From positions 1,612,001 through 1,676,000 of the forward strand of contig JACAAK010000007.1 of NCBI GenBank assembly GCA_025093985.1: 64,000 nt of DNA, in the 5' to 3' direction. A program made the translations under genes and the position numbers. Below are positions 43,156 through 53,510 of this stretch, piece after piece. Within the stretch, counting starts at the first letter, position 1. Each line of letters starts with the position of its first letter. The stretch is from Calvatia gigantea (taxonomy: Eukaryota; Basidiomycota; Agaricomycetes; Agaricales; Lycoperdaceae). The notes under the pieces are model-generated. The model was not told where the DNA came from. It made no database searches and saw only the letters and a program-made list of their open reading frames with translations.

Positions 43156-44727
43156 CTATCCAACCTTCCATTTATCCACGGCGGCTTGTACAAGCCTGCC
43201 CACCTCCAACTTGGCCTGCTTCTTCGCACTATCGGTGATACCTTCCAAAGCGTCAATGGATCCAGGAGATGCTTGTAGGGGATCAAATTCCAGCAAATGA
43301 CCGTCCTTTGTAGGTATAGCCACAAGCGCCGAAAACGACCGAGCAATTTTCGAGATGGGCTGAGAGGTCCGCTGTTGTTCCGGTGGAATGTATAATGGAT
43401 GTGTGCTGGGAAACCGTGCGGTGGGATATAGCGAGTTGCCTGTGGTATTCTGAGCTGATGACTGTGAGGGGTTTCGAGAGTTCGGTGTGGAGGAGGCAGT
43501 GTAGAAACTGCTCTGGGAGCCTACCCGGGAGTGATCATCGGCAGCAGGGGGAAACGCAGCGGAGGGATCTCTCCGGACAATGATACTGCTTTTCGCTCGT
43601 TTCAACGGTAGTTGGCCACTTGTCGTTGTTCCTTGCTGGGAAGATCCTTTCGTTGCCCCTTCGGTTTCTGTCTCTGCTTGTTCCACACCCTTGAACCAAC
43701 TTATTCCAAATTGGTATGGGTTTGCGAGCGGAGAGCCGTTCAGGCTTAGCATGCTTTCGCCTTTTCTTGGCAGGCGCATTGTAGGCGGGTCGTTGCCCGC
43801 GTTACCACCGCCAGTAGCTTTCCCGGGAAATTTGGGTGTTTTTGGGGGAAGAGAGGGGTTGAAGTTAGAGCTTGATGGGATGCGGTTAGTTTGTTGCTGT
43901 GCAGGTGCTATTAGTCTCCCGGTATTGGGTTTGGCTGGGGATGTTGGCCGAGGTAGGGGTCGGGAATTCGTTGAAGGTGCGATGTGGGTGTTGAAGGGGG
44001 GTCTTGATTTCGTGGGGGCTGGAGACGCGGGTATCCGTGATGGGGTACGTGGCTGGAAGAAGATTAGAGTACGGGGTAGGGTATGAAAGTAAGAAACATA
44101 CCACTGTTCTGGTTGGCACCTTGTTTGTTGCCGAGACTAATCTCTGCCGTTGGGGAGTGCCTGCTCCCACTGATGAACTGCCAGCTTTCTTAGGTGAAGG
44201 TGAAGGCGCTGTCCGCGCTAGACAAAGTAGTCAGCCCAGATGTAACAGCGAGAAATCCCTGCGAACGTACCCGTCTTTGCGGCCCGTGGGGCCTCTCTGT
44301 CCTTTGGGTTGTTTTTCTCCATCTCAGCCTCGACACCTTCGACCCATTTCCTCTTTCGCATGGTTTTGTCTATTTCACCAAAGTCAGCGTCAGCCCCCGC
44401 GGCTACAAGCCTTTCCTTCTGGTAGCCACGCAAGGCTGCCTGAATATTGCCATGATATTTCTCTCCAAACTCCCGCATGGTCATGGAGCGGACTTGTTTC
44501 GGTATACGGGATACCTGCCCCTCCTGGTGGATCGTGAAGTTCTCTAGTCTGTCCGCGAGCCATGATTCAAATTGACGTGTGCGATGGGCGACTGAAAACG
44601 AGATCAGATTCGCATCTCGGGTTTAGTTTTCCTCTCTGGATGGAAACAGACCTTCGATGTCAAGGTTGGCAATGAGCTGGCGTTTCTCTTCGGCTGTGTA
44701 CTTGCGCTTTGCGACCGGGGGGTCCAT
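43156..44727 (-). CDS. Borealin-like protein (chromosomal passenger complex)
   Basis: Exon 1 (44727-44652) encodes a basic start (AKRKYTAEEKRQLIANLDIE). The next exon continues VAHRTRQFESWLADRLENFT, SRIPKQVRSMTMREFGEKYH and ALRGYQKERL, the conserved N-terminal helical region by which borealin/Nbl1 bundles with survivin and INCENP. A long Ser/Pro/Thr-rich disordered middle (TPTSANIPSQTQ and similar) is followed by a compact C-terminal domain (ISKIARSFSALVAIPTKDGH, LLEFDPLQASPGSI, LEVGRLVQAAVDKWKVG), typical of full-length fungal borealins. It would act at centromeres with Aurora B kinase. Introns in the middle are approximate. Head-to-head with ERG26. Confidence 0.78.
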
Positions 44728-44890
44728 TGTTGACTGTCACGGAGAATGTTGGCGATGGATGTTGGACGCGGCTCGCATTTGGTGTCACGTGATGCGTGTC
44801 CGCTGGATTAAGTAGGCTTGAATATTTGTCGTCCCACACCATCCCCCCTTTTCCTGACTCTCCAACGCCCTCGCGCAGACTGCAGTTACA
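44728..44890. promoter_or_regulatory. Divergent promoter between borealin-like gene and ERG26
   Basis: 163 bp separate the two start codons on opposite strands, so both 5' regions must overlap here. A pyrimidine-rich stretch (ccatccccccttttcctgac, about 44839-44858) lies upstream of ERG26. No TATA box is obvious. Confidence 0.55.
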
Positions 44891-46422
44891 ATGACGAAGA
44901 CAAAGGATGTTTATATGGTAATTGGAGGCAGCGGTTTCCTTGGTCGGCACATTGTTCAGCAGCTCTTAGACAGAGGAGACATCGTCTGCTCATTTGATAT
45001 AGTCCAACGGCACTTCGATGTCCCATTTTATTCTGGGGATATCACGAACCTCGAGGATGTCTCTAATGCTTTCAGAAAAGTACAGTTTTGATCTAGTCCA
45101 GAGAAATTACATTCTAACGGTTTTCTAGCATGGGACTACTTGCATCATTCATACCGCCTCTCCCCCTGCTGGACTGAAGGATCCCTCCTTATACCACAAA
45201 GTCAACGTTGATGGCACGAAAACCGTTATTGACGCTGCTGTCGCTGTCGGTGTACGGAAACTAGTATTCACCAGTTCTGCGGGCGTAGTTTTCAACGGCG
45301 CAGACATCGTTAATGTCGATGAACGACTCCCATACCCTGAAGTTCCTCTCGACGCTTACAATGAATCCAAGGCCAAAGCCGAGGAAGCTGTCCTGCAAGC
45401 CAATGGGAAAGGCGGCCTGTTGACTGTTGCTCTGCGGCCAGCTGGAATCTTTGGGTAGGCACACCATTTTTCGTCCTAATTGATTCATTTTTACCGACTT
45501 TTTTCCCAGACCTGGTGACCGTCAAGTCATGACCGGTTTGTATCAAGTGTATGAGCGTAATCAAACACACTTCCAAATTGGCGATAACACCAACTTGTTC
45601 GATTGGACCTACGTTGGCAACGTAGCCAAGGCTCACCTTCTCGCCGCCGATAGGCTCGACCACCCACCTCCTGCGCCACCCCTTTCTGAAAAACAAGAGA
45701 TCCCTCTCCTGATCGAAGAAGTACCCCCCTTCACCGAAGAGGAGCATAGAATAATCAGCGAGCCTTTGCCGTTTGTCAGTGCGACGCTCGGGGAACACCG
45801 CATTCCCACAAGCGAAGCCCGCCCCCTTGGTCCTTATATTGAGCCCCCACCCAACGCTAAAGGAATTGAAGCAGCCTTTAACGATCCCAACCCCCCTCCC
45901 CCAGTCCGACCGATTATTCGGACCCGGTTGGATCAACTTTCCAGCACATCCTTGGTTAGGGCTAAGTTGCGAAACCTCGATTCCAATCCTTTGCAAGTTG
46001 CCGGTCAGGCATTCTTCATCACGAACGGCGAACCATGCTATTTTTGGGACTTCCCCCGTATGGTTTGGCATCAGCTTGATGCACACTTCCCCGGCCACAG
46101 AACGCCACGGTCTGTTTTTAAGATGCCTAAGGCAGTTGGTCTCACCGCAGCAACCGGTGCCGAGTGGTTTGGAATGATCATTGGCAAAGAGCCTGCTTTT
46201 ACCAGGTTCAAGGTGACATTCAGCTGTGCCAAACGATGGCACAATATTGAAAAAGCCAGGCGAGTGCTTGGCTATGAGCCTGATGTTGGCATTGAGGAGG
46301 GAATTAAGCGAATGGTCGACGTAAGTCCAGCTAGTTGCATGCCCACTTCACAGTAAGCTAATTTTTTTTTCTAGTGGTGGTATGAAGAATATCAAAAGGG
46401 CAATCACAAACAGAAGCATTAA
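44891..46422 (+). CDS. ERG26: ERG26, sterol-4-alpha-carboxylate 3-dehydrogenase (decarboxylating)
   Basis: Four exons (44891-45079, 45129-45454, 45510-46320 and 46375-46422) give 457 aa. The N-terminal Rossmann NAD-binding motif is VIGGSGFLGRHIVQQL. HTASPPAG, VNVDGTKTVIDAA and FTSSAGVVF follow, then the catalytic YNESKAKAE (Tyr-x3-Lys), RPAGIFGPGDRQ, and FDWTYVGNVAKAHLLAADRL. The enzyme acts with ERG25 and ERG27 in the ER to remove the C-4 methyl groups during ergosterol synthesis. Compared with yeast (about 350 aa) it has roughly 90 extra residues, a Pro/Glu-rich insertion between AHLLAADRL and VAGQAFFITNGEP. The C-terminus ends YEEYQKGNHKQKH. Confidence 0.92.
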
Positions 46423-46764
46423 GTTCCTTGACCGCTCAAGGCTATCGTTCACACCCTTCTATCCTCACACGACACTCCCTGTTATTTCTTGGATACTCGT
46501 GCCTGTAGCGTATGTTTTTATTGAGTCTCCCCGTAATGTATCCTCTGTTGAGTGAATGATGCCGGAGTGTGGAAGAACAAGTGACAGCCTGTGACTGATC
46601 TGATCTTGGGCCTAATATATGCGTCTATTTATAACCGAAACGCATTCCAAGAAATCAAAGAGGGGTGAAGCCAGGGTTAATCATCATCCGACTTTATCCC
46701 TTCCACCACCACCATTCAGCAAACAAAAACACCTGAAAAACAACTGAGCAACCCTAATAACGCG
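46423..46764. other. Intergenic: ERG26 3' region and CDC123 promoter
   Basis: About 340 bp with no reading frame of note. The last about 60 bases before the CDC123 start are rich in CACC and AAC. Confidence 0.5.
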
Positions 46765-48265
46765 ATGCAAGAAAATCCGGCCTGGTTTCCGACACAGACA
46801 CGCTCGTATATCTTGTCCTTCCAGTTTTCACAATGGTACCCCCGTTTTATGAAACAGACCTTCAAGAGTACCATTATTCGACCTGTTCCCGCGGGCTTTC
46901 AGGAATACCTGACGTCAGATGGGATTTTTGTGCCAGAGGGCGCCGAAGACAAGTCTGTTTCTTCACTCCTTGCTTTCAGCTGGGCTGGTTGTTGATTCGT
47001 ATCTGCTATCAATTGTTCACTGCTGTGCATCGTAGTCCGCCTACGAGCCAGCTATCTGACGAGTCAGATACAAGCACCGATGAAGGCGGCGAATCCAAAA
47101 TTTCATACTCGGATGCCAATTCTGACTTTCGAGTGAAACACTGGTCGTTCCCTGACCTCGACAATCGGATACGAAAATGTGTAGAAGAATACGAAGGTGT
47201 TTTCCCGAAGCTCAACTTCTCTTCACCCAAGGTATGTCCATTGGTGCCCCTTTGTTCCCTAACTGCTTTACTCCCACCCTTCGCACGTTTTCCCGTATTG
47301 AAAATCTCGCCCTGAACACACACTTAGGACGCATACTGGGTTCTCTTCAATGCAAACCCACTCCGGTGTACATCACCATCGGATGTCTACATTCTGCTCA
47401 AATCATCAGATTTTTCAACACACGACACAGATCCCGTAAACGTCTTTAGTGGTTGTACCGATTCTGAACCAGGTGAAGAACCGCCGCACTACGAACTTGA
47501 ACTGGTATTGCGAAAATGGTACCCTGTCGAGCGAAATAGGGAAGTACGTTGTTTTGTACGGAACCGACGGTTAATCGGTGAGTGGGCTATAGCCTTCCGC
47601 GTCTCACGAGTCCCGCAATTATTTGATGGCGGATGCTTAACATTTGTGTAATGTGGCGCTCGGTTCGGATTGATTGATATATTAACGCGATTTGTGGCGA
47701 CAGGGATCTCACAACGGGATATGAATTACTATGAATTTCTCACCGACCAAGCCACGCGGAACAAGGTCACCGACTCTGTCGCGCAATTCTGGGAGACAAA
47801 AATAAAGGACAAATGGGCAGGGAGCGATTGTGAGCCTTACCCTTCATCTCCTCTCCATGGAATAATTCATTCTCGTCGTGTGGACACTTTTTAGACGTCT
47901 TCGACTTCCTGTTGACGCGCGACTTGTCAGGCGGTCACATAATCGACTTCAACCCGTACTCGCCGCGGACAGATTCAGTACTCTTTACTTATAAGGAGCT
48001 TCAGAGTTTATCCGAAGATGCGGCAGCCAAGATTGAATTTAGGGTTATCCCGTCCTCAGATCACCCCGATGCCTCTTCGAACATTCCGGTTTTTCAACAT
48101 AACATGGTGCCGCTGGAAGCACTCAGTTTGAGTGCTGGTAGGACGGTTAACGAGTTTGCGGATGCACTGAAAGGGCAGATAGTGGAGAGCATGCGCGCTG
48201 GTGTGGATTCCGACGCGAGTGACGACGAACAGAGGCAAGTAAATGACACCAGATCCGCCCCATAG
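46765..48265 (+). CDS. CDC123: CDC123 (D123), eIF2 assembly chaperone
   Basis: Starts MQENPAWFPTQTRSYILSFQ. The D123 hallmarks are TIIRPVPAGFQEYLTSDGIF, then DNRIRKCVEEYEGVFPKLNF with SSPK (ATP-grasp-like fold), DVYILLKSSDF, ELELVLRKWYPVERNREV, CFVRNRRLIGISQRDMNYYE and the metal/ATP site GGHIIDFNPYSPRTDSVLFT. An acidic insert (SDESDTSTDEGGESK) follows the first intron. Five or so exons; the intron after about 46950 uses GTCTGT as donor. The protein promotes joining of eIF2 gamma and alpha in the cytoplasm and is needed for G1/S progression. It converges with the desaturase gene across about 140 bp. Confidence 0.88.
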
Positions 48266-48408
48266 CCGACGTACCGTACCTTATCGTCAGGTATATGTAT
48301 CGCTGGTAAGGAGTAACAATCTATTATTCCATTAACTTGTTGAGATCCCAATGCTTCTAAGAGATATAATGTACGGCGAATAAGCTGATGGCATCCCCAT
48401 TCTATCCT

Positions 48409-50142
48409 CTATTTCTCAAGCTCTATACCCGAATCACTAGCAGTGTTGTCAGCAAAGGCCGGCTTCACCTGAGCAAGACCATAGGCGTTCTTGAAGAAGA
48501 TAACGTCCCCTTCGTCCTCGACGAACTTGCACTCCTTGAAAACACGGACAACTTCAGCCCAACCACCAGGACTCCCTTCCAAGCGGATACCGCGACTACG
48601 AAGGAAGTTCTTCAAGGCAGTGCTTGCTTCCCACCTAGACAAAGATTTCAATACTCAATGCATTTCACGGGGATGGGATACATACGCGTTGTAGTGGGGG
48701 ATCTTGCTGGAGACATGATGGAGTACGTGAGTCTCCGAGATACCGTTTGTCGCATGAGCACCAATCCAGCCCATGATCTTGCCACAGTCACCGAGGAGGT
48801 TACGGTCGAGAGTAGCAAGAGCACCACGGGCGAAGGTGAACTCGGGAGCACGATAGTGAGGAAGAAGAGGGTCGGTGTGCTGGAGGAAGGTAATCAGAAC
48901 AAGCCAGTGGTTCACCCTTGGAATGGACATTAGTACAACTGACGTAAAAGATGACAAAAGCCACTCACCAAAGGTAAGGAATGAGGTAGATGGTGAGAAC
49001 TTCCCAGAAACCACGGTTGTAAGCCCATGCTGTCAGACCAGCAATCCAGAAAGCAATGCCAGTATTCGACCACATGATCTGCAAAAATTGATGGGGTTTG
49101 AACATTGTAGCGTTGGGGCTGAAGTCTATGAGGTTTTAATTAATGAAAGTCCGCTCTCCATGAGGCAACCTTCAGCTTACGATTGGTGCCCTTGGGGTAA
49201 CGCGATTGGCCAGAGGCATTCATGAGGAGATAGGCAGGCCATCCACCGAGCTATTTACCTGGTCAGTCTACGAACGCGCCGTAGTCGGTGTATGACGCAC
49301 GACGTAGGTGGCAGAACCGAGAACAGCACCGATAGGAGAATCACCAAGAGCTTCCCAGAGCTCTTTCATGACCTCCTGGGTGACACGTGAACCGAGAAGG
49401 TCCTCTTTCGCGGGGTCCAGAGGAGGAAGGCCAAGTTCAGAACGGGTGTGAGGGACAAAGACCTGGTCATTTGTCATATGTCCAGTGGCCGCATGGTGCT
49501 GGGAGTGAGTGATGCGCCATGCATGGTATGGAACGCCGAGACTAATAAACAATTAGGAGGCGGAAGCGAACATATCACATGTCAGCGTTGGCACCCCAAA
49601 TCAATGGCAGAAAAATTAATTGCCAAAATTAGACTTACGCCGAATGCACGACCCAACCAACGGTGTTGTTGATGAATTTTGATTCAGAGAATGCCTGGTG
49701 ACCACACTCATGGCCAATGACCCAGAGACCAGTTCCGAAAAGACCGGCCCAGAATCCATACAAGGTCCAAAGTGCGAAACGAGCAAACCTGTACGCCAAA
49801 GGATGGGGCAGGTCAATAACGGCAGGGTCAATGAACGTGTCGAGGTAGGTGGCAGTCTTGTAAATGCAACCGATCACGAACGAGTCCCAAAGACTGTTCA
49901 TATGGGATGAGCAGGATGTTGAAAACGAGGAACTGATCGAGAACGTACATATAGAGCGACGACCTGAGGGCGGAACGCTGGAAGCAATTGAGCACTGTCA
50001 CAAGTGAAGTCAGACGGTATAGAAGTGAACTGTGACGGGAGACGCACGGGATAGCCCCCAGTAGCTCTTTGATAGTGACGTCTGGAATGGTGAAAGTGCC
50101 CTGCTCGACGGTTACGTCGCCAGACTTTTCCTTGGGAGCCAT
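48409..50142 (-). CDS. FAD2: Delta-12 fatty acid desaturase (oleate to linoleate)
   Basis: Minus-strand, multi-exon, starting MAPKEKSGDVTVEQGTFTIP. It shows the three His boxes of membrane desaturases: HECGHQAF (about 49725), WRITHSQHH (about 49510) and a third, HVxHH-type box (ETHVLHH, about 48730). Hydrophobic spans flank them (FALWTLYGFWAGLFGTGLWV, IAFWIAGLTAWAY). Family motifs include PHTRSELGLPPL, LITFLQHTDPLLPHYRAPEF, LATLDRNLLGD and the C-terminal SRGIRLEGSPGGWAEVVRVF. It is a di-iron enzyme of the endoplasmic reticulum. Its 5' end lies about 400 bp from the CK1-like gene's 3' end. Chain-position specificity is inferred from family resemblance. Confidence 0.9.
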
Positions 50143-50549
50143 TGTAGAACCGCTAAACACCGTCTAGTGATGAGAAAAGGAGGAGTGAAAAAGGAACCTG
50201 GTGGGAAGCGATGCCAGTCGGTGAATTTATGGGGGAGGCCAACGCGGCCGGCTAACTCCGTCACACGATTTTATGGGGCACATTTTCTGTCCTTGTATGT
50301 GGAACATCCACATTTGGACGTCCATGCGATGTTCGAGTCCCCGATCGCGACTCTTACATAGCACCTCTGACATCAATGCATCATCAGTTCTTAAAATTAC
50401 ACTCCTCTCCAAAATGTAACCCCAATGTACAAATACAAACATGTCCGTCTTCTACCCTACCTACTGGAGAACCTTGAGTCTCTCTGCTAATCCTTCCAAG
50501 AACACAAACCCGTCCTATGAAAAAAAAAAAAGAAAAGCATTTATGTCAG
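50143..50549. other. Intergenic, desaturase promoter and kinase 3' region
   Basis: About 400 bp. It contains an A-run (about 50519-50532) close to the kinase stop codon. No gene seen. Confidence 0.5.
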
Positions 50550-52568
50550 TTAGAACTCGGACCAGAATGTTGCCTTGGATACCTTGCTCACTGTGCGGCC
50601 TGTGCTACGGTTGGTTATTCTCGCAAAATCGGCCACCATCGTTGCAAGCTCTTTGTTGCTACGAGCTGCACCGACCTCCCGTCTTAGACGAGCTACAACA
50701 CCCAGTTTGACACGCGATGGTTGTTTTTCCCTTTCTGGCACCGGTTCATTAAAAGATTTTGTTTTCGACATCCTTTTTAGGCAAAAGCTTAATGAAACAA
50801 AACATCTCTCACATGATCGTGTTTTTACTCACTTTGGTGGTTGAATGAATACCGAAGGATCATCCAGCTGCTTGAACAACATATCAAGAAATTGGAAAGC
50901 CGGTCGTGTTAATGTTCGCCCGCTGTTTGACTGCATGACTCGTACGAATTCCGATACATCTTTGGAGAGGCCTTCATTGGTTGTGGCAGCTGTCACTTTT
51001 TTGGCCAGTAGCTCCAGCTGACGCGCCTTTTGCAAGGCGAATCGAGGAGGAACCCCTTCCCCTGGTTCAGCTTCGCTGATATCGATAACATCCGTCTTCG
51101 TATCCTTCTTCGCGTCTGACTCTGATCTCTGGCTCCCTTGCAATTGAGTGGCCGCATTAAGGACGTTCGTGTTGTTAACAAGGACAGGACGACTTCCAAG
51201 GTCGAGTTTAGTAAGCCCATTGAGGATGTCGGCCATATCATTCATCTTGGCCCCAGGTGACACAATGCGACGAGGTGTGTTGATGGTCTTGTGTTTTACA
51301 ACCTAAGATAACAGATTAAGAGTCAGAACAGGACCAGTAAGGAAGATGCTCACAGGCGATGGCGGAGGCCATATAAAGTCATCGCCGGGTGGGTAACCTT
51401 CGTTGACCGCCACCTCCCTGAACTTCCCAATCCAGTCACGGTAATCGGGACATTGGTCAAACTTCAATCGCCGGGTATATCGCAAGAATTCTTCGAACAC
51501 TGCAGGAAGTCCTTTGCACAGATCTTCCGGTAGGGCGTTACGTTTTTCGCGAATAAGGAGGTCATGAGCTTCGCTCGTTTTCGGAACGCCATTGCGCGTC
51601 CATGACAGGCCACGAGGCGTTAGGAGATGAATAAGCATAAGTCCAGCGGCCTCAAGGTCATCACGCCGGGAAGGCACTGTGAGACGTGTTAAGTCTTCAA
51701 TCTGTTACTTTTGCAGAGCCCAGGCATACCCTTTCCGCGGCAATGAACGTTTACCGAACTGAAAACAGTGTTAGACTGTGGACCAGGGACAAGACTAAGT
51801 ATAACAAACCTAAACCAGTAGTTGCCAATGAAATCTCGTTTGACATTGCTGTTTGGGATATGCCGATTCGTGTACGGATCGATATAACGTTTTGAGAAAC
51901 CAAAATCGATCATATAAATGACCTTGTCATTGGGAGGTAACCCAAGAACACAGTTTCCTAACTGAATATCGCGGTGCAGCACCCCACGACTATGCATGAA
52001 TTCGAGTCGTTGGATCTGAAGTGGGAGTCATTAACCACCCTCCATCCGCCCAACTCACGCACATACCACTTGCATAGCAATGCAACAAACGCTACCGAGA
52101 TTCATCACCTCCTTCCCGCTCTTTCTGTATAAACTATCCAAGCTTTGGCCAAGAAGATCGATAGCAAGATAATCCCAATCGGCTTGTATACCAGCAGCCC
52201 AAAGTCGAGGGATGCCTTTGCCACCTTGGATTAATGGATATAGGTGTCGTTCGTAGCGGTTGGTCGGACATGGGTGGTGCACCCATTGCAATTTAAGTGC
52301 GACGACTTGGTTTGTATAGATGTTTGTTGCACGAAAGATAGAACCTAGTATCCAAGCACAGGTTAGTTTGCTTAATGATGTTCTCGGTGTGCAAGAAAAC
52401 CATACCAGAATAACCCGAACCAAGATTTTCATTGAGCCACCAGTTATGTACGGTTTGGGGTATCGGAGGCTTCTGCATTTCCTCTTCGCTGGAAGATGTC
52501 GTCGTTCGATCATCAGTGCCGCAGGACTCAGATCCAGAGAGTTCTGACTCCGAATCCGATATGGACAT
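50550..52568 (-). CDS. Casein-kinase-1-like protein kinase with C-terminal repeat
   Basis: Starts MSISDSESELSGSESCG (acidic, Ser-rich). The kinase domain has a Gly loop ENLGSGYSG, a VALKLQWV Lys, ERHLYPLIQGGKGIPRLWAA, DYLAIDLLGQSLDSLY, the catalytic loop HRDIQLGNCVLG, DFGFSKRYIDP, KRDFIGNYWF and the CK1-type SRRDDLEA substrate-loop motif. HRDIQLGN replaces the HRDIKPxN of ordinary CK1; this change is typical of an Agaricomycete subfamily, so activity is plausible but altered. After the kinase domain, two related segments (NEGLSKDVSEFVRVMQSNSG and NKELATMVADFARITNRSTG, each with an RTL/RTV follow-on) form a tandem repeat. It ends KATFWSEF at 50550. Many short introns. Confidence 0.85.
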
Positions 52569-53510
52569 GGTGGACAGGCAATGAGGGGATTGGGGGTCTG
52601 AAGATTGTGGACAAAAACTATCTGGGGGTGAACGTTGATTGACTGATGTTATTGCCGATTTTGAGGGCGGCGTAAAGAGGGAGTAAGCTTGACTACTAGG
52701 TCAAGAAGTCTACTTCATACACGCCAATAGGACCCCCAAATACTTAGTAGATTGTGCAGCGTTGCACGGAATGTTGGAATTGGATTTGATCGGGTGGCGA
52801 AAACGCGTCCGAATTGGGTGATCACGTGTTCCATTCGGCGCGTCAGCAGGTTCAATGCTCCCATTGGCTGCTCATTACTAACGTACCTGTGTCACCTAGA
52901 AATCGGTCGCGAACATCACCTCGACTATCCAGACCCCGCCTGTGGCCCGCAGTACCTAGGCACGCGGGCTGATTCCCCCAGCCAGTGATTCTAGACCTCT
53001 GCGCTCACCATCACATTTCTGATGTTGATTTGTTGTGGAGGTACTTATTCCTCAAACGTCTTTTCCGACCAATGTGGTTCTCGAATCTCCGACGGTGTAT
53101 TGGAGTCAGCATCCCGGTGCTTCCCGGTATAGGATACCCCTCATGGGGACCGTAGTCAGAGTCTCAGGCAAAACAAAAATATGTCATCTTCCCTTCAAGA
53201 GGCTCCTTCAGTCGCACGATGTGCGACTCCATTATCTGCTTAACAAGCCAATCCGCCTCGGGATCAAGGTAGGCAACTCTTGCTTCAAAGAAGGCGGATA
53301 ATTATGGATCACAGTAGCATGTCATGCCTCCTGTCATCCAGAACCTAATATCCAATTTCGAACACCATACCGAGACTCTTTTCCAGACCCGACACAATAT
53401 ATGTGGAGTCTTACAAAGACCCTCGATTGTCGGGTATATATACTCTACCCCATTTGCTGGATGTTGCTCCAACCCCTCTGTCTCTGACCTCAAGCCTCCT
53501 ACTCGACCAG
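52569..53510. other. Divergent intergenic region, kinase and pyruvate decarboxylase promoters
   Basis: About 940 bp, long for this half of the window. No conserved gene was recognised; short frames (52752-52988, 53035-53301) lack motifs. A long 5' regulatory region would fit a carbon-regulated decarboxylase gene, but no specific site can be assigned. Confidence 0.5.

Noticed and set aside
45310..46242. 310-codon minus-strand frame opposite ERG26
   Set aside because: Overlaps conserved ERG26 codons entirely; it is a shadow of the opposite strand.
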